From positions 1,771,257-1,835,256 of the forward strand of contig NZ_CP017675.1 of NCBI RefSeq assembly GCF_001870225.1: a DNA stretch of 64,000 nt, in the 5' to 3' direction. Below the pieces are notes generated by a model. It was given only the letters and a program-made list of their open reading frames with translations, did not search any database and was not told where the DNA came from. The translations under genes were made by a program, and so were the position numbers. The stretch's first letter is position 1; each line of letters opens with the position of its first letter. The DNA is from Gloeomargarita lithophora Alchichica-D10 (GTDB lineage Bacteria > Cyanobacteriota > Cyanobacteriia > Gloeomargaritales > Gloeomargaritaceae). Shown here piece by piece: positions 46,197-56,386 of the stretch.

Positions 46197-47834
46197 ATGG
46201 CTAAGGGCGGACAATTAGAGCAGATGCGGCGGTATGATCCGCAGGTGATTGCGGCCTATTACCGGTGGCGGCCTTGGCGGGTCGTGGGGCGTTTGTTGCA
46301 GGTCGGGTGGGCGATTTTAAGTTTTCTGCTGGCTTTGGGGTGGGATTTTGCCACCGGGCGGGAGGAACGCCAGCGTCCCCAGCGGGCGGCACAACTGCGG
46401 CGGTTGATCACCGAGTTGGGGCCAACCTTTATCAAGGTGGGGCAAGCCCTTTCCACCCGTCCCGATTTGGTGCGCCGGGATTATTTAGAAGAATTGACCA
46501 TTTTGCAGGATCAGTTGCCTTCTTTTTCCAATGGGGTGGCGCATCGCTTGATTGAGCAGGAACTGGGGCAACCGGTGCAGGAGTTGTACCGGGAATTTTC
46601 TCCCCAGCCGGTGGCGGCGGCCAGTTTGGGGCAGGTGTATCGGGGGCGGTTGCCCAGTGGCGAGGAGGTGGCGGTCAAGGTGCAACGGCCTGGGTTGGTT
46701 CCCCAGTTGACCCTGGATTTGTACATTCTGCGGGGGGTGGCGCACACGGTACAGCCCTGGTTGCCCATCCACATGCAGGATGATTTGAGTTTGATTGTGG
46801 ATGAATTTGGGCGCAAACTATTTGAGGAAATTGATTACTTAAATGAAGCCTGCAATGCGGAGAAATTTGCCGATAATTTTCGCAATGACCCGACGGTAAA
46901 AGTCCCCAAAATTTATTGGCCATTGAGCAGTCGCCGGGTTTTGACTTTGGAATGGATCAATGGTTATAAATTAACCGATGCCGCCGCGGTGCAAAAAGCC
47001 GGAATTGCCATGCACCAGTTTGTGCAAATTGGGGTGCGGGCGGGACTGAAACAGCTATTAGAATTTGGCTTTTTCCACGCCGACCCTCACCCTGGTAATT
47101 TATTCCTCACCACCGAGGGGCAACTGGCTTATATTGACTTCGGCATGATGGATCAACTCACCCAGCAAGCCAAAGAGCATTTGGTGGATGCGCTGGTGCA
47201 TTTGGTGAACAAAGATTATCGCGAGTTGGCGCAGGACTTTATCCGGTTGGGTTTTTTACCCCCAGGCACGGATATTGACCCGATTGTACCAGCATTAGAA
47301 TTGCTCTGGCAGGAGGCGGTGGGCAGTCAACTGCGGGAGTTTCGCTTCAAACAAGCCACCGATGAATTTTCTGATTTAATGTATCGCTATCCCTTTCGGG
47401 TTCCGGCTCATTTTGCGTTGATTATTCGCTCTTTGGTGACCCAGGAAGGGATTGCCATGAATTTAGATGCAAATTTCAAAATTGTGGATGCGGCCTATCC
47501 CTATGTAGCCCAGCGGTTGCTGATGGGTGAAACCCCGGAATTTCGCCAACGTTTGCTGGAGGTTTTGTTCAAAGATAGTCGGTTTCAGTGGCAACGCCTG
47601 GAAAGTTTACTATCCGTAACCCAAGGGGCAGATGGCATTGATTTACAACCGGTTTTAGGGCCTGCTTTGAGCTATTTATTCTCGGATGAAGGCCAGTTTT
47701 TACGTCAGCAATTAATTCTGGCATTAACCGAAGATGACCGCTTGCATTTTGCCGAAGTGGGGCGGCTTTGGCAGTTAGTTCAGGCGCAAATTCGCCCCCG
47801 GGCTTTGTTAGAATTGGCTTGGAACCGTGGGTGA
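46197..47834 (+). CDS. ABC1/UbiB family atypical kinase
   Basis: 545 residues. The KxGQ motif lies in LGPTFIKVGQALSTRPDL. ATP-site features include AAASLGQVYRGRL and VAVKVQRPGL, and the catalytic loop FFHADPHPGNLFL with YIDFGMMDQL. ABC1 proteins in cyanobacteria and plastids are linked to prenylquinone metabolism and photoprotection. Hydrophobic C-terminal segment suggests membrane association. It lies six bases ahead of the protease/TPR gene. Confidence 0.93.
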   Translation: MAKGGQLEQMRRYDPQVIAAYYRWRPWRVVGRLLQVGWAILSFLLALGWDFATGREERQRPQRAAQLRRLITELGPTFIKVGQALSTRPDLVRRDYLEELTILQDQLPSFSNGVAHRLIEQELGQPVQELYREFSPQPVAAASLGQVYRGRLPSGEEVAVKVQRPGLVPQLTLDLYILRGVAHTVQPWLPIHMQDDLSLIVDEFGRKLFEEIDYLNEACNAEKFADNFRNDPTVKVPKIYWPLSSRRVLTLEWINGYKLTDAAAVQKAGIAMHQFVQIGVRAGLKQLLEFGFFHADPHPGNLFLTTEGQLAYIDFGMMDQLTQQAKEHLVDALVHLVNKDYRELAQDFIRLGFLPPGTDIDPIVPALELLWQEAVGSQLREFRFKQATDEFSDLMYRYPFRVPAHFALIIRSLVTQEGIAMNLDANFKIVDAAYPYVAQRLLMGETPEFRQRLLEVLFKDSRFQWQRLESLLSVTQGADGIDLQPVLGPALSYLFSDEGQFLRQQLILALTEDDRLHFAEVGRLWQLVQAQIRPRALLELAWNRG

Positions 47835-47840
47835 CAGCGT

Positions 47841-49498
47841 ATGACCATGATCCGTGCCACTGCTGGTTTAATGGTGTTGATTTTGGGGGTGGGGCAAGTC
47901 TTAAACATTGCTCCCCGCTCGATGGCTCCCGTGGTGGCGCAGGCGGCTCTTAGTAAAAGTCAGATTGCCGAAGTTGCAGAAAGGGTCACGGTTTTGATTC
48001 AAACCCCGGCGGGTCACGGTTCGGGGACAATCATCGGCAAAAATGGCGACGTGTATCAGGTCTTAACTGCCAAACACGTTATTGAGAGTATTAAAGCGGG
48101 GGAAGAAGCTGATATTACCACCCATAATGGCAAGGTTTATCGCTTGAATGACCGGGATATTCGCCCTATTCCCCAAGTGGATTTAGCGATGGTGCAATTT
48201 CGCAGTAGCGTGAATTATCCCCAAGCCAAATTAGGGAATGATTTGGCGGTAAAACGGGGCATGAATGTGTATGTGGCGGGCTATCCTTTGCCGGGGCAAG
48301 CGATTACCAGACCGGTTTTGCAATTTACGAGTGGGGATGTGACGGCCAGTTCCGAAAATATATTGCAAGATGGTTATTCCCTTACTTATACGAACAATAC
48401 TTTGCCGGGGATGAGTGGGGGACCGGTGTTGAATGAGCGAGCCGAACTGGTGGGGATTCATGGGCGCGCCGAAGGCAGTTATCAGTCCACCAAACAGGGG
48501 ACAATTGCGCTAAAATCCGGATTTAATTTAGCGGTTCCAATTCGCACCTATACGGCTTGGGTGAATAAGCAACCGATTAAAATTAACACCACCGCTACCA
48601 CCGCCCAGGAACTCTATATTTCGGGGGAACGAAAATACAATGTGGGGGATACCCAAGGGGCATTGGCTGACCTGAATCAATTGATCAAACTTGACCCCAA
48701 TTCGGCTTTAGCGTACATGAGCCGGGGGATTTTGAAAGCCTTAAATCAAAAGGATTATCAGGGGGCACTAGCTGATTATAATCAAGCCCTGCAACTCGAC
48801 CCCCAAAATGCAGATATTTATGGCAATCGAGCCTTTGTGAGAGTGATGCTCAGGGATTTTGCTGGGGCAACTGCGGATGCGGATCAAGCGATTCGTTTGC
48901 GGGCAAATTATGACAAAGCTTACATTTTGCGAGGGTTTGTCAAAAGTCAAATGAATGATTATCCAGGGGCATTGGCCGATGCCAGTCGGGCGGTGGAATT
49001 GAATCCCAATTTGGCCGATGCTTGGTTAATGCGAGCCACTGCTAAAGTTTATCTCCAAAACCCTCAGGGTGCCTTGGCAGATGTCAATCAAGCCCTGAGA
49101 ATTAATCCCAAGGAAGCGAGTAGTTATGCGGTGCGGGCGATTGCGAAAGCCCTCAGGAAGCGAGTAGTTATGCGGTGCGGGCGATTGCGAAAGCCCTCGT
49201 ACAAGACTATCCAGGAGCCTTGCTTGATGCCAGCCAAGCGGTGAATTTGGATGCCAATAATGCCATTGCCTACACCGCCCGGAGTATGGCCAGAGCTTTC
49301 ACTAAGGATTTTCGGGGAGCTTTGGAGGATGCGAATCGGGCGATGCAAATCAATCCCACCAATTCGGATAATTATTTCGTGCGGGGGGTGGCAAAAATGG
49401 GTTTGGGAGATGGGGTAGGGGGGTGTGGAGATTTACAAACTGCGGCTAATTTGGGCAGTGCGGAGGCTCGCACCACCTATCAGCAACTATGCCGCTGA
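47841..49498 (+). pseudogene. Trypsin-like serine protease with TPR repeats, frameshifted by tandem duplication
   Basis: A signal peptide is followed by a trypsin-like domain with an intact triad (LTAKHVI, VDLAMVQF, LPGMSGGPVL). Tetratricopeptide repeats follow (for example YNVGDTQGALADLNQLIKLD). At 49111-49198 a 44-bp segment is duplicated, shifting the frame; the current frame stops at 49244 after 467 residues. Beyond it, frame +1 continues cleanly as TPRs to 49498 (AYTARSMARAFTKDFRGALE). Deleting one copy would give an uninterrupted protein of about 537 residues. Confidence 0.88.
49111..49198 (+). repeat. 44-bp exact tandem duplication
   Basis: The segment starting AGGAAGCGAGTAGTTATGCG and ending AAAGCCCTC occurs twice head-to-tail (49111-49154 and 49155-49198) with no mismatch. 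Its length is not a multiple of three. It is the direct cause of the frameshift in the protease/TPR gene. Confidence 0.97.
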
Positions 49499-49541
49499 AA
49501 CAGGTAACGGAACATCCCCAGAGGTTGTGGGCGACTTGACC

Positions 49542-51653
49542 CTAAACTTTCACTTCCAGCAATACAATTATTTCTGTAGCTTCGGCATAGGCTTCGAGTT
49601 CTAAACCGACCAAAGCCAGCATTTGGGCGGGGGTCACCAACCCGGAAAAGTCCAAAATTCGCTCCGGTACGACGACCCACACCGCCGGGTACAATTCGCC
49701 CCCGTCTCCATAGGTTTTGTGGGTGGCGAGTAATTCGCCCAGCCGTTGCCCCAATTCCCCCACGGTGCTGGGACACACCACGGCGCGTTGCAATTTCAAA
49801 ACCACCACCCCATCGCAATCCATCACCCGCACCGGGGCATAGGGAGAACGCCAGCGGTGGGATGCGTACCGTTGATAAATGGCATAATCCCCCCGTGCCG
49901 CCACCAACTGTACCTGGTCGGGGCGACAGCCCAAGGCATGGGCGGCCAGGGTTAATAGCTGAGCCGGTTCCGGGGCAGATACCTCCCGCCGGGTCTGAAA
50001 TTCCAACGCCCCCGTGCCAATGGCGGTGATTTTTTGTTGCCGCTGATCCACTTCGACCCGCACCCTAATCGTGGCCGGATGTGCCCCCATCCGCATCACC
50101 GCCTGCACCACCTCCTGGCGCAACTGTCGCACCTCCGCCGGGGTCGGGTTGACCATACTCCGTTCGATGGTTTCTTGAATCAAACCCAAGGCCACCCCAA
50201 TGGCGGCAATCACTTCCGCATCGGGAGCCAGCCAATACTCTAAACCCATTTTTTGCGCTACATAGGGCACCAATGCCCCGGCGCCGCCCCCGCCCCCCAC
50301 CAAAACCAGGGTGCGCCGCTCCAGCTCATACTCCGCAATCAACCGCTCAATCACCCGTTGCACCCGGCGGCTGGCTAAATCCAACACCCGCTGAGCCAGT
50401 ACCGTTGGAGTCACCCCCAAATCCTCGGCCAACCAGGCCAGCCGGGTCTTAACTGCTGAATCTAAAGAATCCTCCCCCAGTAGCCCCAACACCATTGCCG
50501 CATCCGTCGGGGTAAAAGTCCACGCCGGTTCTCCCCGGTCAGCAACCGCCAGATAATGCTGGGCAGTCAACACCTGCCGTTGCCAATGGGCGGGTTCTGG
50601 CGCAGTATCCGTAAAGCTCATATACTGCAAATTGGCAATGTGGGCACTGCGCGGCCCCACGTCAACCACCTGCGTTCCCTGGAGGCGGGGCACGGAACCC
50701 CCGGCAATCCCCAAAGTCCGCACGTCTAGGGCTTTGAGGTACAGGCGTTTGCCCGCCACCTCCGCCGTTTTTACCTGGGGTCGCCCCTGAATAATGACGG
50801 AAATATCCGTGCTGGTGCCCCCCACATCCAGAAACAATCCTTCGGAAACCCGGGCGTACCCCAGGGCCGCCGCCACCCCCGCCGCCGGGCCAGAAAGGAT
50901 GGTCAAAATCGGGCGTTGGCGCATTTCCTCAATCCCCATAATGCCCCCATCGCTCCGCATGACCATCACCGGGGCGGTAATGCCACTGGCGCGCACCGCC
51001 TGCTCCGTTGCCTGAGCGGTGGCCAGCATCCGGGGCAAAATCGCCGCATTGATCACCGCCGTGCGGGTGCGTAACCCCAGGCCGTACAGTTGGGACAATT
51101 CACACCCCGCTGTTGCCAAATAACCCTGTTGGCGCAACCAGGTCACCCCCTGCTGTTCCGGTGCCGGGTCATCCACCGCAAAGGCCCCCGTGACCACAAA
51201 CACCTGCGCCCCCTGGTGTTGAAGCCTATTCACCAACCGTTCTAAATCCCTGGGATTCACCCCCCCATCCGTCGCCAGCCACCCGTGACAGGTGGGGAGA
51301 AATTGCCCCGGTGCCAGTTCCACATCCCGCACCCGGGTCTGCGCCTGGGTCACCCACCCCAAAAGACGACGGCTGAGGGCAATAATCCCCACGGTCGCCA
51401 CATCCCCCTCCAGCAGGGCATTGGTCGCCTGGGTCGTACTGTGGGCGATCAACTGAATTTGCCCCGGTGCTAACCCCGTGAGCTTGAGCAATGCCTGCAA
51501 TGCCTGGACCACCCCAGCGGCCACCCCCAACTCCGCCCGGTGGGTAGTGGGAATGCGTACCTTACCCAAGAGCTGATGGCTGGCCGTATCCACCGCCACC
51601 GCATGGGTAAAGGTGCCCCCCACATCAATACCAATTTTGATCCCGGCGGTCAT
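49542..51653 (-). CDS. Hydantoinase/oxoprolinase family protein
   Basis: 703 residues. N-terminal ASKHA-type nucleotide site IGIDVGGTFTHAVAVD, HSTTQATNALLEGDVATVGI and the hinge LDVGGTSTDISVI identify the HyuA-like ATPase fold. Family members open cyclic amides (hydantoins, 5-oxoproline) using ATP, usually with a HyuB partner. No hyuB is next to it. A fused or lone form is known in cyanobacteria. Convergent with the TPR gene. Confidence 0.9.
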   Translation of the reverse strand: MTAGIKIGIDVGGTFTHAVAVDTASHQLLGKVRIPTTHRAELGVAAGVVQALQALLKLTGLAPGQIQLIAHSTTQATNALLEGDVATVGIIALSRRLLGWVTQAQTRVRDVELAPGQFLPTCHGWLATDGGVNPRDLERLVNRLQHQGAQVFVVTGAFAVDDPAPEQQGVTWLRQQGYLATAGCELSQLYGLGLRTRTAVINAAILPRMLATAQATEQAVRASGITAPVMVMRSDGGIMGIEEMRQRPILTILSGPAAGVAAALGYARVSEGLFLDVGGTSTDISVIIQGRPQVKTAEVAGKRLYLKALDVRTLGIAGGSVPRLQGTQVVDVGPRSAHIANLQYMSFTDTAPEPAHWQRQVLTAQHYLAVADRGEPAWTFTPTDAAMVLGLLGEDSLDSAVKTRLAWLAEDLGVTPTVLAQRVLDLASRRVQRVIERLIAEYELERRTLVLVGGGGGAGALVPYVAQKMGLEYWLAPDAEVIAAIGVALGLIQETIERSMVNPTPAEVRQLRQEVVQAVMRMGAHPATIRVRVEVDQRQQKITAIGTGALEFQTRREVSAPEPAQLLTLAAHALGCRPDQVQLVAARGDYAIYQRYASHRWRSPYAPVRVMDCDGVVVLKLQRAVVCPSTVGELGQRLGELLATHKTYGDGGELYPAVWVVVPERILDFSGLVTPAQMLALVGLELEAYAEATEIIVLLEVKV

Positions 51654-51712
51654 GCGCTCCCCATTCCCAAAAGACGCTTAGAATGATGGTATCGGGAAAG
51701 GAACCTAGCACG

Positions 51713-52093
51713 ATGGGCAAATGGAGTGCCCAAAAAATTGATCTTAATCGGGTGTACCCTTGCCCCTGTTGTCGCCGGGGCGGGCGGTTGCAACAGATTA
51801 CTTTGACCGATGCCCTGGGATGCGACCGTTGTCAGCAAATTTTTGTCCTCAAGGAATCAGACCAAATTCTGGAACAACTCAGCAGTACCTATCCGGCGCA
51901 ACGGGCGTGGTTTTGGGATGGGCAAACCTGGCAAAGGCTCTACCAAATTTGGGGACGAATTACGCCCTTGAATGGATTTTCGCTCCTATTGGTACGCCTA
52001 CCGTTACTTTTTATCTTGTTTTTACTTGTGATTGTACTGTTGGCAATTTTTGGTTTTATTCAGCTTCTAGCGACTTGGTTGAATGGGCGTTAG
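51713..52093 (+). CDS. Hypothetical zinc-ribbon membrane protein
   Basis: 126 residues from the ATG at 51713. CPCCRRGG and CDRC make a zinc ribbon near residues 16-44, and a strong membrane helix lies at about 95-120 (LLFILFLLVIVLLAIFGFIQ). Topology suggests a cytoplasmic metal-binding head anchored in the membrane. Such proteins occur next to core genes in cyanobacteria; function unknown. Convergent with psaC. Confidence 0.75.
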   Translation: MGKWSAQKIDLNRVYPCPCCRRGGRLQQITLTDALGCDRCQQIFVLKESDQILEQLSSTYPAQRAWFWDGQTWQRLYQIWGRITPLNGFSLLLVRLPLLFILFLLVIVLLAIFGFIQLLATWLNGR

Positions 52094-52176
52094 ATACTGA
52101 CGTGATCCCCATTTCAGGGCAAAACACTACCCCAACGCTGGTGCCGATGGTCACCTTATTTGTCCAGTTTTTTATG

Positions 52177-52202
52177 GGGGTACGGACAGCAACCCATACC
52201 CC
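52177..52202. terminator. Hairpin between convergent genes
   Basis: GGGGTACGG-ACAGCAA-CCATACCCC forms a 9-bp stem with one mismatch between the zinc-ribbon gene (+) and psaC (-). There is no U-tract directly after it on either strand, so it is only a possible bidirectional terminator. Confidence 0.35.
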
Positions 52203-52213
52203 GGCCAGAACTG

Positions 52214-52477
<264 letters not shown>

Positions 52478-52596
52478 TCAGGTTTCTAGCATCCCAGTTT
52501 ATAGCACCCCAGGGGATGAGCCGGAGGTTCCGTCAGGAATCTTCAAGGAATTTAATTTTTCAGGAATGGCTCCGGCTACAATCGGTAGGGGTAACG

Positions 52597-53322
52597 TTGG
52601 CAGGCAAAGCAGTGGTACACCGACGGCAGGTACTTTGGGGAGGATTGGGGTTGGTCTGGATGGGGGCAAAAGCGGCCTGGGCAGACCCGCCAGCCTTGGC
52701 AGTCAGTGCCTTTACCGTGCCCCCTTTGCCCTACGCTTACGATGCCCTAGAACCGATCATTGACCGGCGCACGATGACGTTTCACCACGATAAACACCAT
52801 AGAGCCTACGTCAATTCCCTCAATGGGGCTATAGCCAAATATCCTGAACTGGCGGGGCAATCCATTGAACAATTGCTTCAAAATTTAGCCAAACTCCCCT
52901 CCGACATTCAAACCGCTGTGCGAAATCATGGGGGGGGTCATTACAACCACAGTTTATTCTGGGAAAGTATGCGGCCACCCCAGGCGAGCGCACCGACCGG
53001 GGCATTGGGGTTAGCGTTAGCGCAAAATTTTGGCGATTTTCAGACATTTCAAGAGCAATTTGCCCAGGCCGGAATGCGGGTGTTTGGCAGTGGTTGGGTG
53101 TGGTTGGTGGGGGATAAAACCGGTCAATTGCAAGTTATGACTACCCCCAATCAAGACAGTCCCATCAGTGTGGGTTTAACGCCCCTTTTGGGCAATGATG
53201 TCTGGGAACACGCCTATTATTTGAATTACCAAAACCGGCGGGCGGATTACCTCAATGCCTGGTGGCCGGTGGTGAATTGGCCGGTGGTAGCCCAACGATA
53301 TGCCGCATTATTGGGTGCTTGA
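52597..53322 (+). CDS. sodA: Manganese superoxide dismutase, exported
   Basis: 241 residues from the TTG at 52597, chosen because GGGG lies five bases upstream. A GTG at 52612 or an ATG at 52516 are alternatives. RRQVLWGGLGLVWMGAKAAW looks like a signal peptide. Metal ligands are in FHHDKHH, HYNHSLFW and DVWEHAYY. The GGH...NHSLFW and NQDSP signatures are those of MnSOD. It destroys superoxide, probably outside the cytoplasm or in thylakoid lumen. Confidence 0.88.
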   Translation: MAGKAVVHRRQVLWGGLGLVWMGAKAAWADPPALAVSAFTVPPLPYAYDALEPIIDRRTMTFHHDKHHRAYVNSLNGAIAKYPELAGQSIEQLLQNLAKLPSDIQTAVRNHGGGHYNHSLFWESMRPPQASAPTGALGLALAQNFGDFQTFQEQFAQAGMRVFGSGWVWLVGDKTGQLQVMTTPNQDSPISVGLTPLLGNDVWEHAYYLNYQNRRADYLNAWWPVVNWPVVAQRYAALLGA

Positions 53323-53332
53323 AAAGACTGGG

Positions 53333-53453
53333 GGGCACTTCTATAAAATTGAAAATCAGCAGTCGCCGGGGCACCGTTCCCGGATTTGGTTCTCGGTAAT
53401 ATGGGCATTCCAGCGATAGGCTTTTTTGTTGGTTCAAATAAATAGAGGTGTCC
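53333..53453. repeat. Miniature inverted-repeat element, GGGCAC family, copy 3
   Basis: 121 bp from GGGCACTTCTAT to ATAGAGGTGTCC, imperfect 12-bp inverted ends. Core AGTCGCCGGGGCACCGTTCC from 53361; TTCCAGCGATAGGC and the right arm match copy 2. The toxin pseudogene ends at its right edge. Confidence 0.7.
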
Positions 53454-53640
53454 TTTATTTGGGACTCTCGAAATTCCTCCCGGATACTGATAATTATGCG
53501 CTGTTCTTTTTGTGCAAATATAAACACGTATCTTTTAGACCGCTCAATCCTGATGTCTTAACATGAATTGCTGAATGGCCTCTATTGGTGAGTAACGTTG
53601 CTAAATGGAGGGGACAATCTTCATCAATTAGAAATTTCAA
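53454..53640 (-). pseudogene. DUF5615 PIN-like toxin remnant
   Basis: Starting at a TTG overlapping the antitoxin stop, the frame reads LKFLIDEDCPLHLATLLTNR and on to SAIHVKTSGLSGLKD, typical of DUF5615 toxins. The frame then shifts near 53530; the other frame continues IFAQKEQRIIISI, which is the conserved next segment. Sequence is lost where the GGGCAC element begins. The toxin is inactive. Confidence 0.75.
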
Positions 53641-53855
53641 CTGGCTTGTTCCATCGTCAGGAGTTCACCAAAATAAGCCAGTGCATCAAGAATTTGTTGA
53701 TGGCTGATGCCAGATTCTTGCATAACTTCTTCATAGGTCATGCCACCGGCCAGAGAGCCAATAACTACAGCTACAGGCAGACGAGTCCCTTGGATAACTG
53801 CTTGGCCGTGTTGGATGTCACTATGTATAACAATCTGGTTTGTTTTACCATCCAT
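53637..53855 (-). CDS. DUF433 family antitoxin
   Basis: 72 residues from the ATG at 53855 (MDGKTNQIVIHSDIQHGQAV). The pattern IQGTRLPVAVVIGSLAGGMT and EEVMQESGISHQQILDALAY is that of DUF433 antitoxins, a helix-turn-helix-like fold. These pair with DUF5615 toxins, whose remnant lies directly downstream. It is apparently intact although its toxin is broken. Confidence 0.85.
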   Translation of the reverse strand: MDGKTNQIVIHSDIQHGQAVIQGTRLPVAVVIGSLAGGMTYEEVMQESGISHQQILDALAYFGELLTMEQAS

Positions 53856-53932
53856 AATATTTCTCATTTTGTTCCACGATAACCCCATTGTATGCCTTCG
53901 CTCATCTGATTGTATAAACTGGTTTCCTATAC

Positions 53933-54038
53933 TATAGCTAAACACGCAAAGGTTGACATAATAACATGGGTCGCAGGGCACCGCCCCGCATTGGTTTTCC
54001 GAAATCTTGAGACGACAACCTTACCCTACTTAGCTATA
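53933..54038. repeat. Miniature inverted-repeat element, TATAGCTAA family, copy 2
   Basis: 106 bp, TATAGCTAAACACGCAAAGG to CCCTACTTAGCTATA. Core GGGTCGCAGGGCACCGCCCC from 53968. Matches the copy at 26951 apart from small insertions and changes around the core. Confidence 0.65.
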
Positions 54039-54081
54039 ACATCAGTCGGACTAATTGTTGATTCTTAGATTTTTAATTATT

Positions 54082-54176
54082 GGACACCTCTAATAATAGG
54101 TCGCCGGGGTACAGCCCCCGTAATCGGTTCTCCGGCATTTTTGTTCACAAATCCAGTGGGATTACTATATTCTATA
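54082..54176. repeat. Partial or chimeric GGACACC-type element
   Basis: Begins GGACACCTCTAATAATAGG and contains the core GGTCGCCGGGGTACAGCCCC from 54099 and TCGGTTCTCCGGCATTTTTG. The right side ends in GTGGGATTACTATA, resembling the TATAGCAATCCCA family instead, so it may be a chimera. Non-coding. Confidence 0.45.
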
Positions 54177-54207
54177 AAATGTCAAACAGGTGCTATGAAC
54201 CACGCTC

Positions 54208-54933
54208 TCACTTAATCGTGGTCAGATTTTCCAACCCCTTGGTCACCGTGGCACTGGTAATCCGGTCACCCTGTTTGATTTTATCCACGGTTTCCATGCC
54301 CTTGGTGACATAGCCAAACACCGCATAATTCCCATCTAAAAAGCTGGTTTCCGCCAGGGTGATATAAAACTGGGAAGAGGCGGAATTGGGGTTTTGGGAA
54401 CGCGCCATCGCCAGGGCACCCCGATTGTGTTTAAGTTGGGGAGCTTGGCGGATATTTTGTTCCGGGAAGGTGCGACCATAAACCGCTTGCTTACCGTCCG
54501 CCGGTTTAATTTCCAAAGGAATCACCCGCTCCCGTTTGGTCTGGGGGTCAATAAAGCCCCCCGTACCGTTGCCCTTGGGGTCACCCCCCTGCACCACAAA
54601 CGGCTGGGGTTCCCGCACCACCCGATGGAAGGTCAGATTGTTGTAAAAACCCCGCTGCACCAAATCCACAAAGTTCCCCGCCGTCACCGGAGCATCCACC
54701 CCGTTCACCTCTAGGGTAATGGCTTGGCCATTGACGACCAAATCCACCGTAGCTGTGCCATTCAAACAGGGATAGCCCTGCAAGGGTTGCACCAACTCCG
54801 GCGGGATATTGCAATTAGTACTGCTCATGGCGATCGTCCCCTCCGAGGTGGGTGTGCTGGAAATGCTGTCGGCGTTGGCTTGACAACCCACCAAGTACAA
54901 TAGCATTAAACTAGCTAACAAAAACCGTCCCAT
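54208..54933 (-). CDS. Cyclophilin-type peptidyl-prolyl isomerase lipoprotein
   Basis: 241 residues. Signal peptide with lipobox (LVGC). The cyclophilin domain has [31 protein letters not shown] and [20 protein letters not shown]. It catalyses proline isomerisation and likely helps folding on the periplasmic or lumenal side. It overlaps ycf4 by one base at its start, so both are cotranscribed. Confidence 0.93.
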   Translation of the reverse strand: MGRFLLASLMLLYLVGCQANADSISSTPTSEGTIAMSSTNCNIPPELVQPLQGYPCLNGTATVDLVVNGQAITLEVNGVDAPVTAGNFVDLVQRGFYNNLTFHRVVREPQPFVVQGGDPKGNGTGGFIDPQTKRERVIPLEIKPADGKQAVYGRTFPEQNIRQAPQLKHNRGALAMARSQNPNSASSQFYITLAETSFLDGNYAVFGYVTKGMETVDKIKQGDRITSATVTKGLENLTTIK

Positions 54934-55493
54934 TACAGCCCCTCCACCGGTACCGCCAAAAACTGCGCCAACCGGGCGGCCTGATCTTCCAATTCGGATA
55001 GGGCGAGAGGCCGTCCCACCTGGGTCAAAGGAATGTCCCGTTTTCCCCGCAGACGTAAATACAATGCCCGTTTGGGGTTAAAGCCATCTTTCACATCCAC
55101 CCGGATGGCTTGCACCTCATCTAGGGGGTACACCAATTCCACCCGCCGGTCTTTACCCGGCCAACCCCAACGAAAAATTTTCACCTGCTGGGTCTGTTTG
55201 TTGTACTCGTTGTAGCCGCCCCCCACATCCCAGCCAATCAGCAACCACAGGAATAGGCTTAGCCCCAGGCCCGCCACGCCATAAGCTCCCATGACAATCC
55301 CCTGGGGGACAAAAATCAACTGGGTGGGGTCGGCAAAGGGCAGTAAATTCAGGTGGGTGTAGCTGGAAATCCCCGCCAGCAGAAAACCTAAACCCCCCAA
55401 GCCCACCACCACCGCCCACCAATAATTACTCAAACGCCGGGTACCCTGCACCCGGTCTAAGTAACATTGCCCCGCTGTCGTTTCCGTCACCAT
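54933..55493 (-). CDS. ycf4: Photosystem I assembly protein Ycf4
   Basis: 186 residues. Two membrane helices (about 24-45 and 65-88) are followed by a soluble domain with [20 protein letters not shown] and [13 protein letters not shown]. This is the Ycf4 plan: a thylakoid scaffold for photosystem I assembly. The downstream cyclophilin overlaps its stop, an arrangement that suggests a shared transcript. Confidence 0.96.
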   Translation of the reverse strand: MVTETTAGQCYLDRVQGTRRLSNYWWAVVVGLGGLGFLLAGISSYTHLNLLPFADPTQLIFVPQGIVMGAYGVAGLGLSLFLWLLIGWDVGGGYNEYNKQTQQVKIFRWGWPGKDRRVELVYPLDEVQAIRVDVKDGFNPKRALYLRLRGKRDIPLTQVGRPLALSELEDQAARLAQFLAVPVEGL

Positions 55494-55538
55494 AAACCCG
55501 CTAATAAATCCAACCTTTCCTATGGTATCAGTCCTGGA

Positions 55539-56282
55539 CTAGGATGCGGCCATTTCGTTCCGAGCCGCTAGTCCCACCCCGTCTAGGGCTGGCAGTTCCA
55601 GACAATAACCCGCCCCATAAACGGTCTTGATGTACTGGGGATGCCGGGGGTCGGGCTCCAGTTTGGTGCGTAAATGCCGCACATGCACCCGAATCGTCTC
55701 AATATCATCGTTGGGGTCATAGCCCCACACTTCCCGCAAAATATCGCTGGGGGCAACGGTTTGCCCGTGTCGCTGCAGCAAACAATGCAATAAATCAAAT
55801 TCCAGATGGGTGAGTTTCACGGTTTGGTTGAACCAGACCGCCTCAAACCGTTCGGGAATCAAGGTCAAAGGTCCAAAGCTGAGAATTTCCCCGTGGTTCG
55901 CCTGGGGCATCCGGTCGGAACGCCGCAAAAGTGCCCGCACCCGCGCCAGCATCTCCTGAACTTCAAAGGGTTTGGTGAGATAATCATCGGCACCGGCGTT
56001 AAACCCCTCCACCTTGTCCTGGGTCTGGCTAAGTGCCGTCAGCATCAAAACGGGAATGTCCTGGGTGCGCTCATCCCGGCGTAACCGTTGGCACAGGGTC
56101 AACCCATCCACCCGCGGCAACATCAAATCCAACATGATCAAATCGGGCAAGAGTTGCACCGCTAAAGCCTGTCCTTTCACCCCATCGCTGGCATCGCTCA
56201 CGTCATAACCCGCCAATTCCAAATTCACCCTGACCAACTCGGTAATGGCGGCATCATCATCTATAACGAGAATTCGGGGCAT
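55539..56282 (-). CDS. rpaA: Circadian output response regulator RpaA
   Basis: 247 residues, OmpR family. Receiver residues are intact: DDD near position 10, Asp in [14 protein letters not shown], Lys in DYLTKPFE. The DNA-binding half ([55 protein letters not shown]) matches RpaA rather than RpaB. RpaA, phosphorylated by SasA, drives circadian gene expression. SasA is not in the window. Confidence 0.92.
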   Translation of the reverse strand: MPRILVIDDDAAITELVRVNLELAGYDVSDASDGVKGQALAVQLLPDLIMLDLMLPRVDGLTLCQRLRRDERTQDIPVLMLTALSQTQDKVEGFNAGADDYLTKPFEVQEMLARVRALLRRSDRMPQANHGEILSFGPLTLIPERFEAVWFNQTVKLTHLEFDLLHCLLQRHGQTVAPSDILREVWGYDPNDDIETIRVHVRHLRTKLEPDPRHPQYIKTVYGAGYCLELPALDGVGLAARNEMAAS

Positions 56283-56386
56283 ATAAAAACTGCAAAAAAA
56301 ACGACTTTATAGTAAACATTCCGCAACAAAGCGTAATGCCTAATCTTTATTATAGGAGGTTGTCAAGGCGATTTTGGTACAAATAC

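Noticed and set aside
53252-53527. 91-codon open frame on the minus strand as a separate gene
   Set aside because: Its first part is the frameshifted continuation of the DUF5615 toxin; the remainder runs through the repeat and antisense to sodA.
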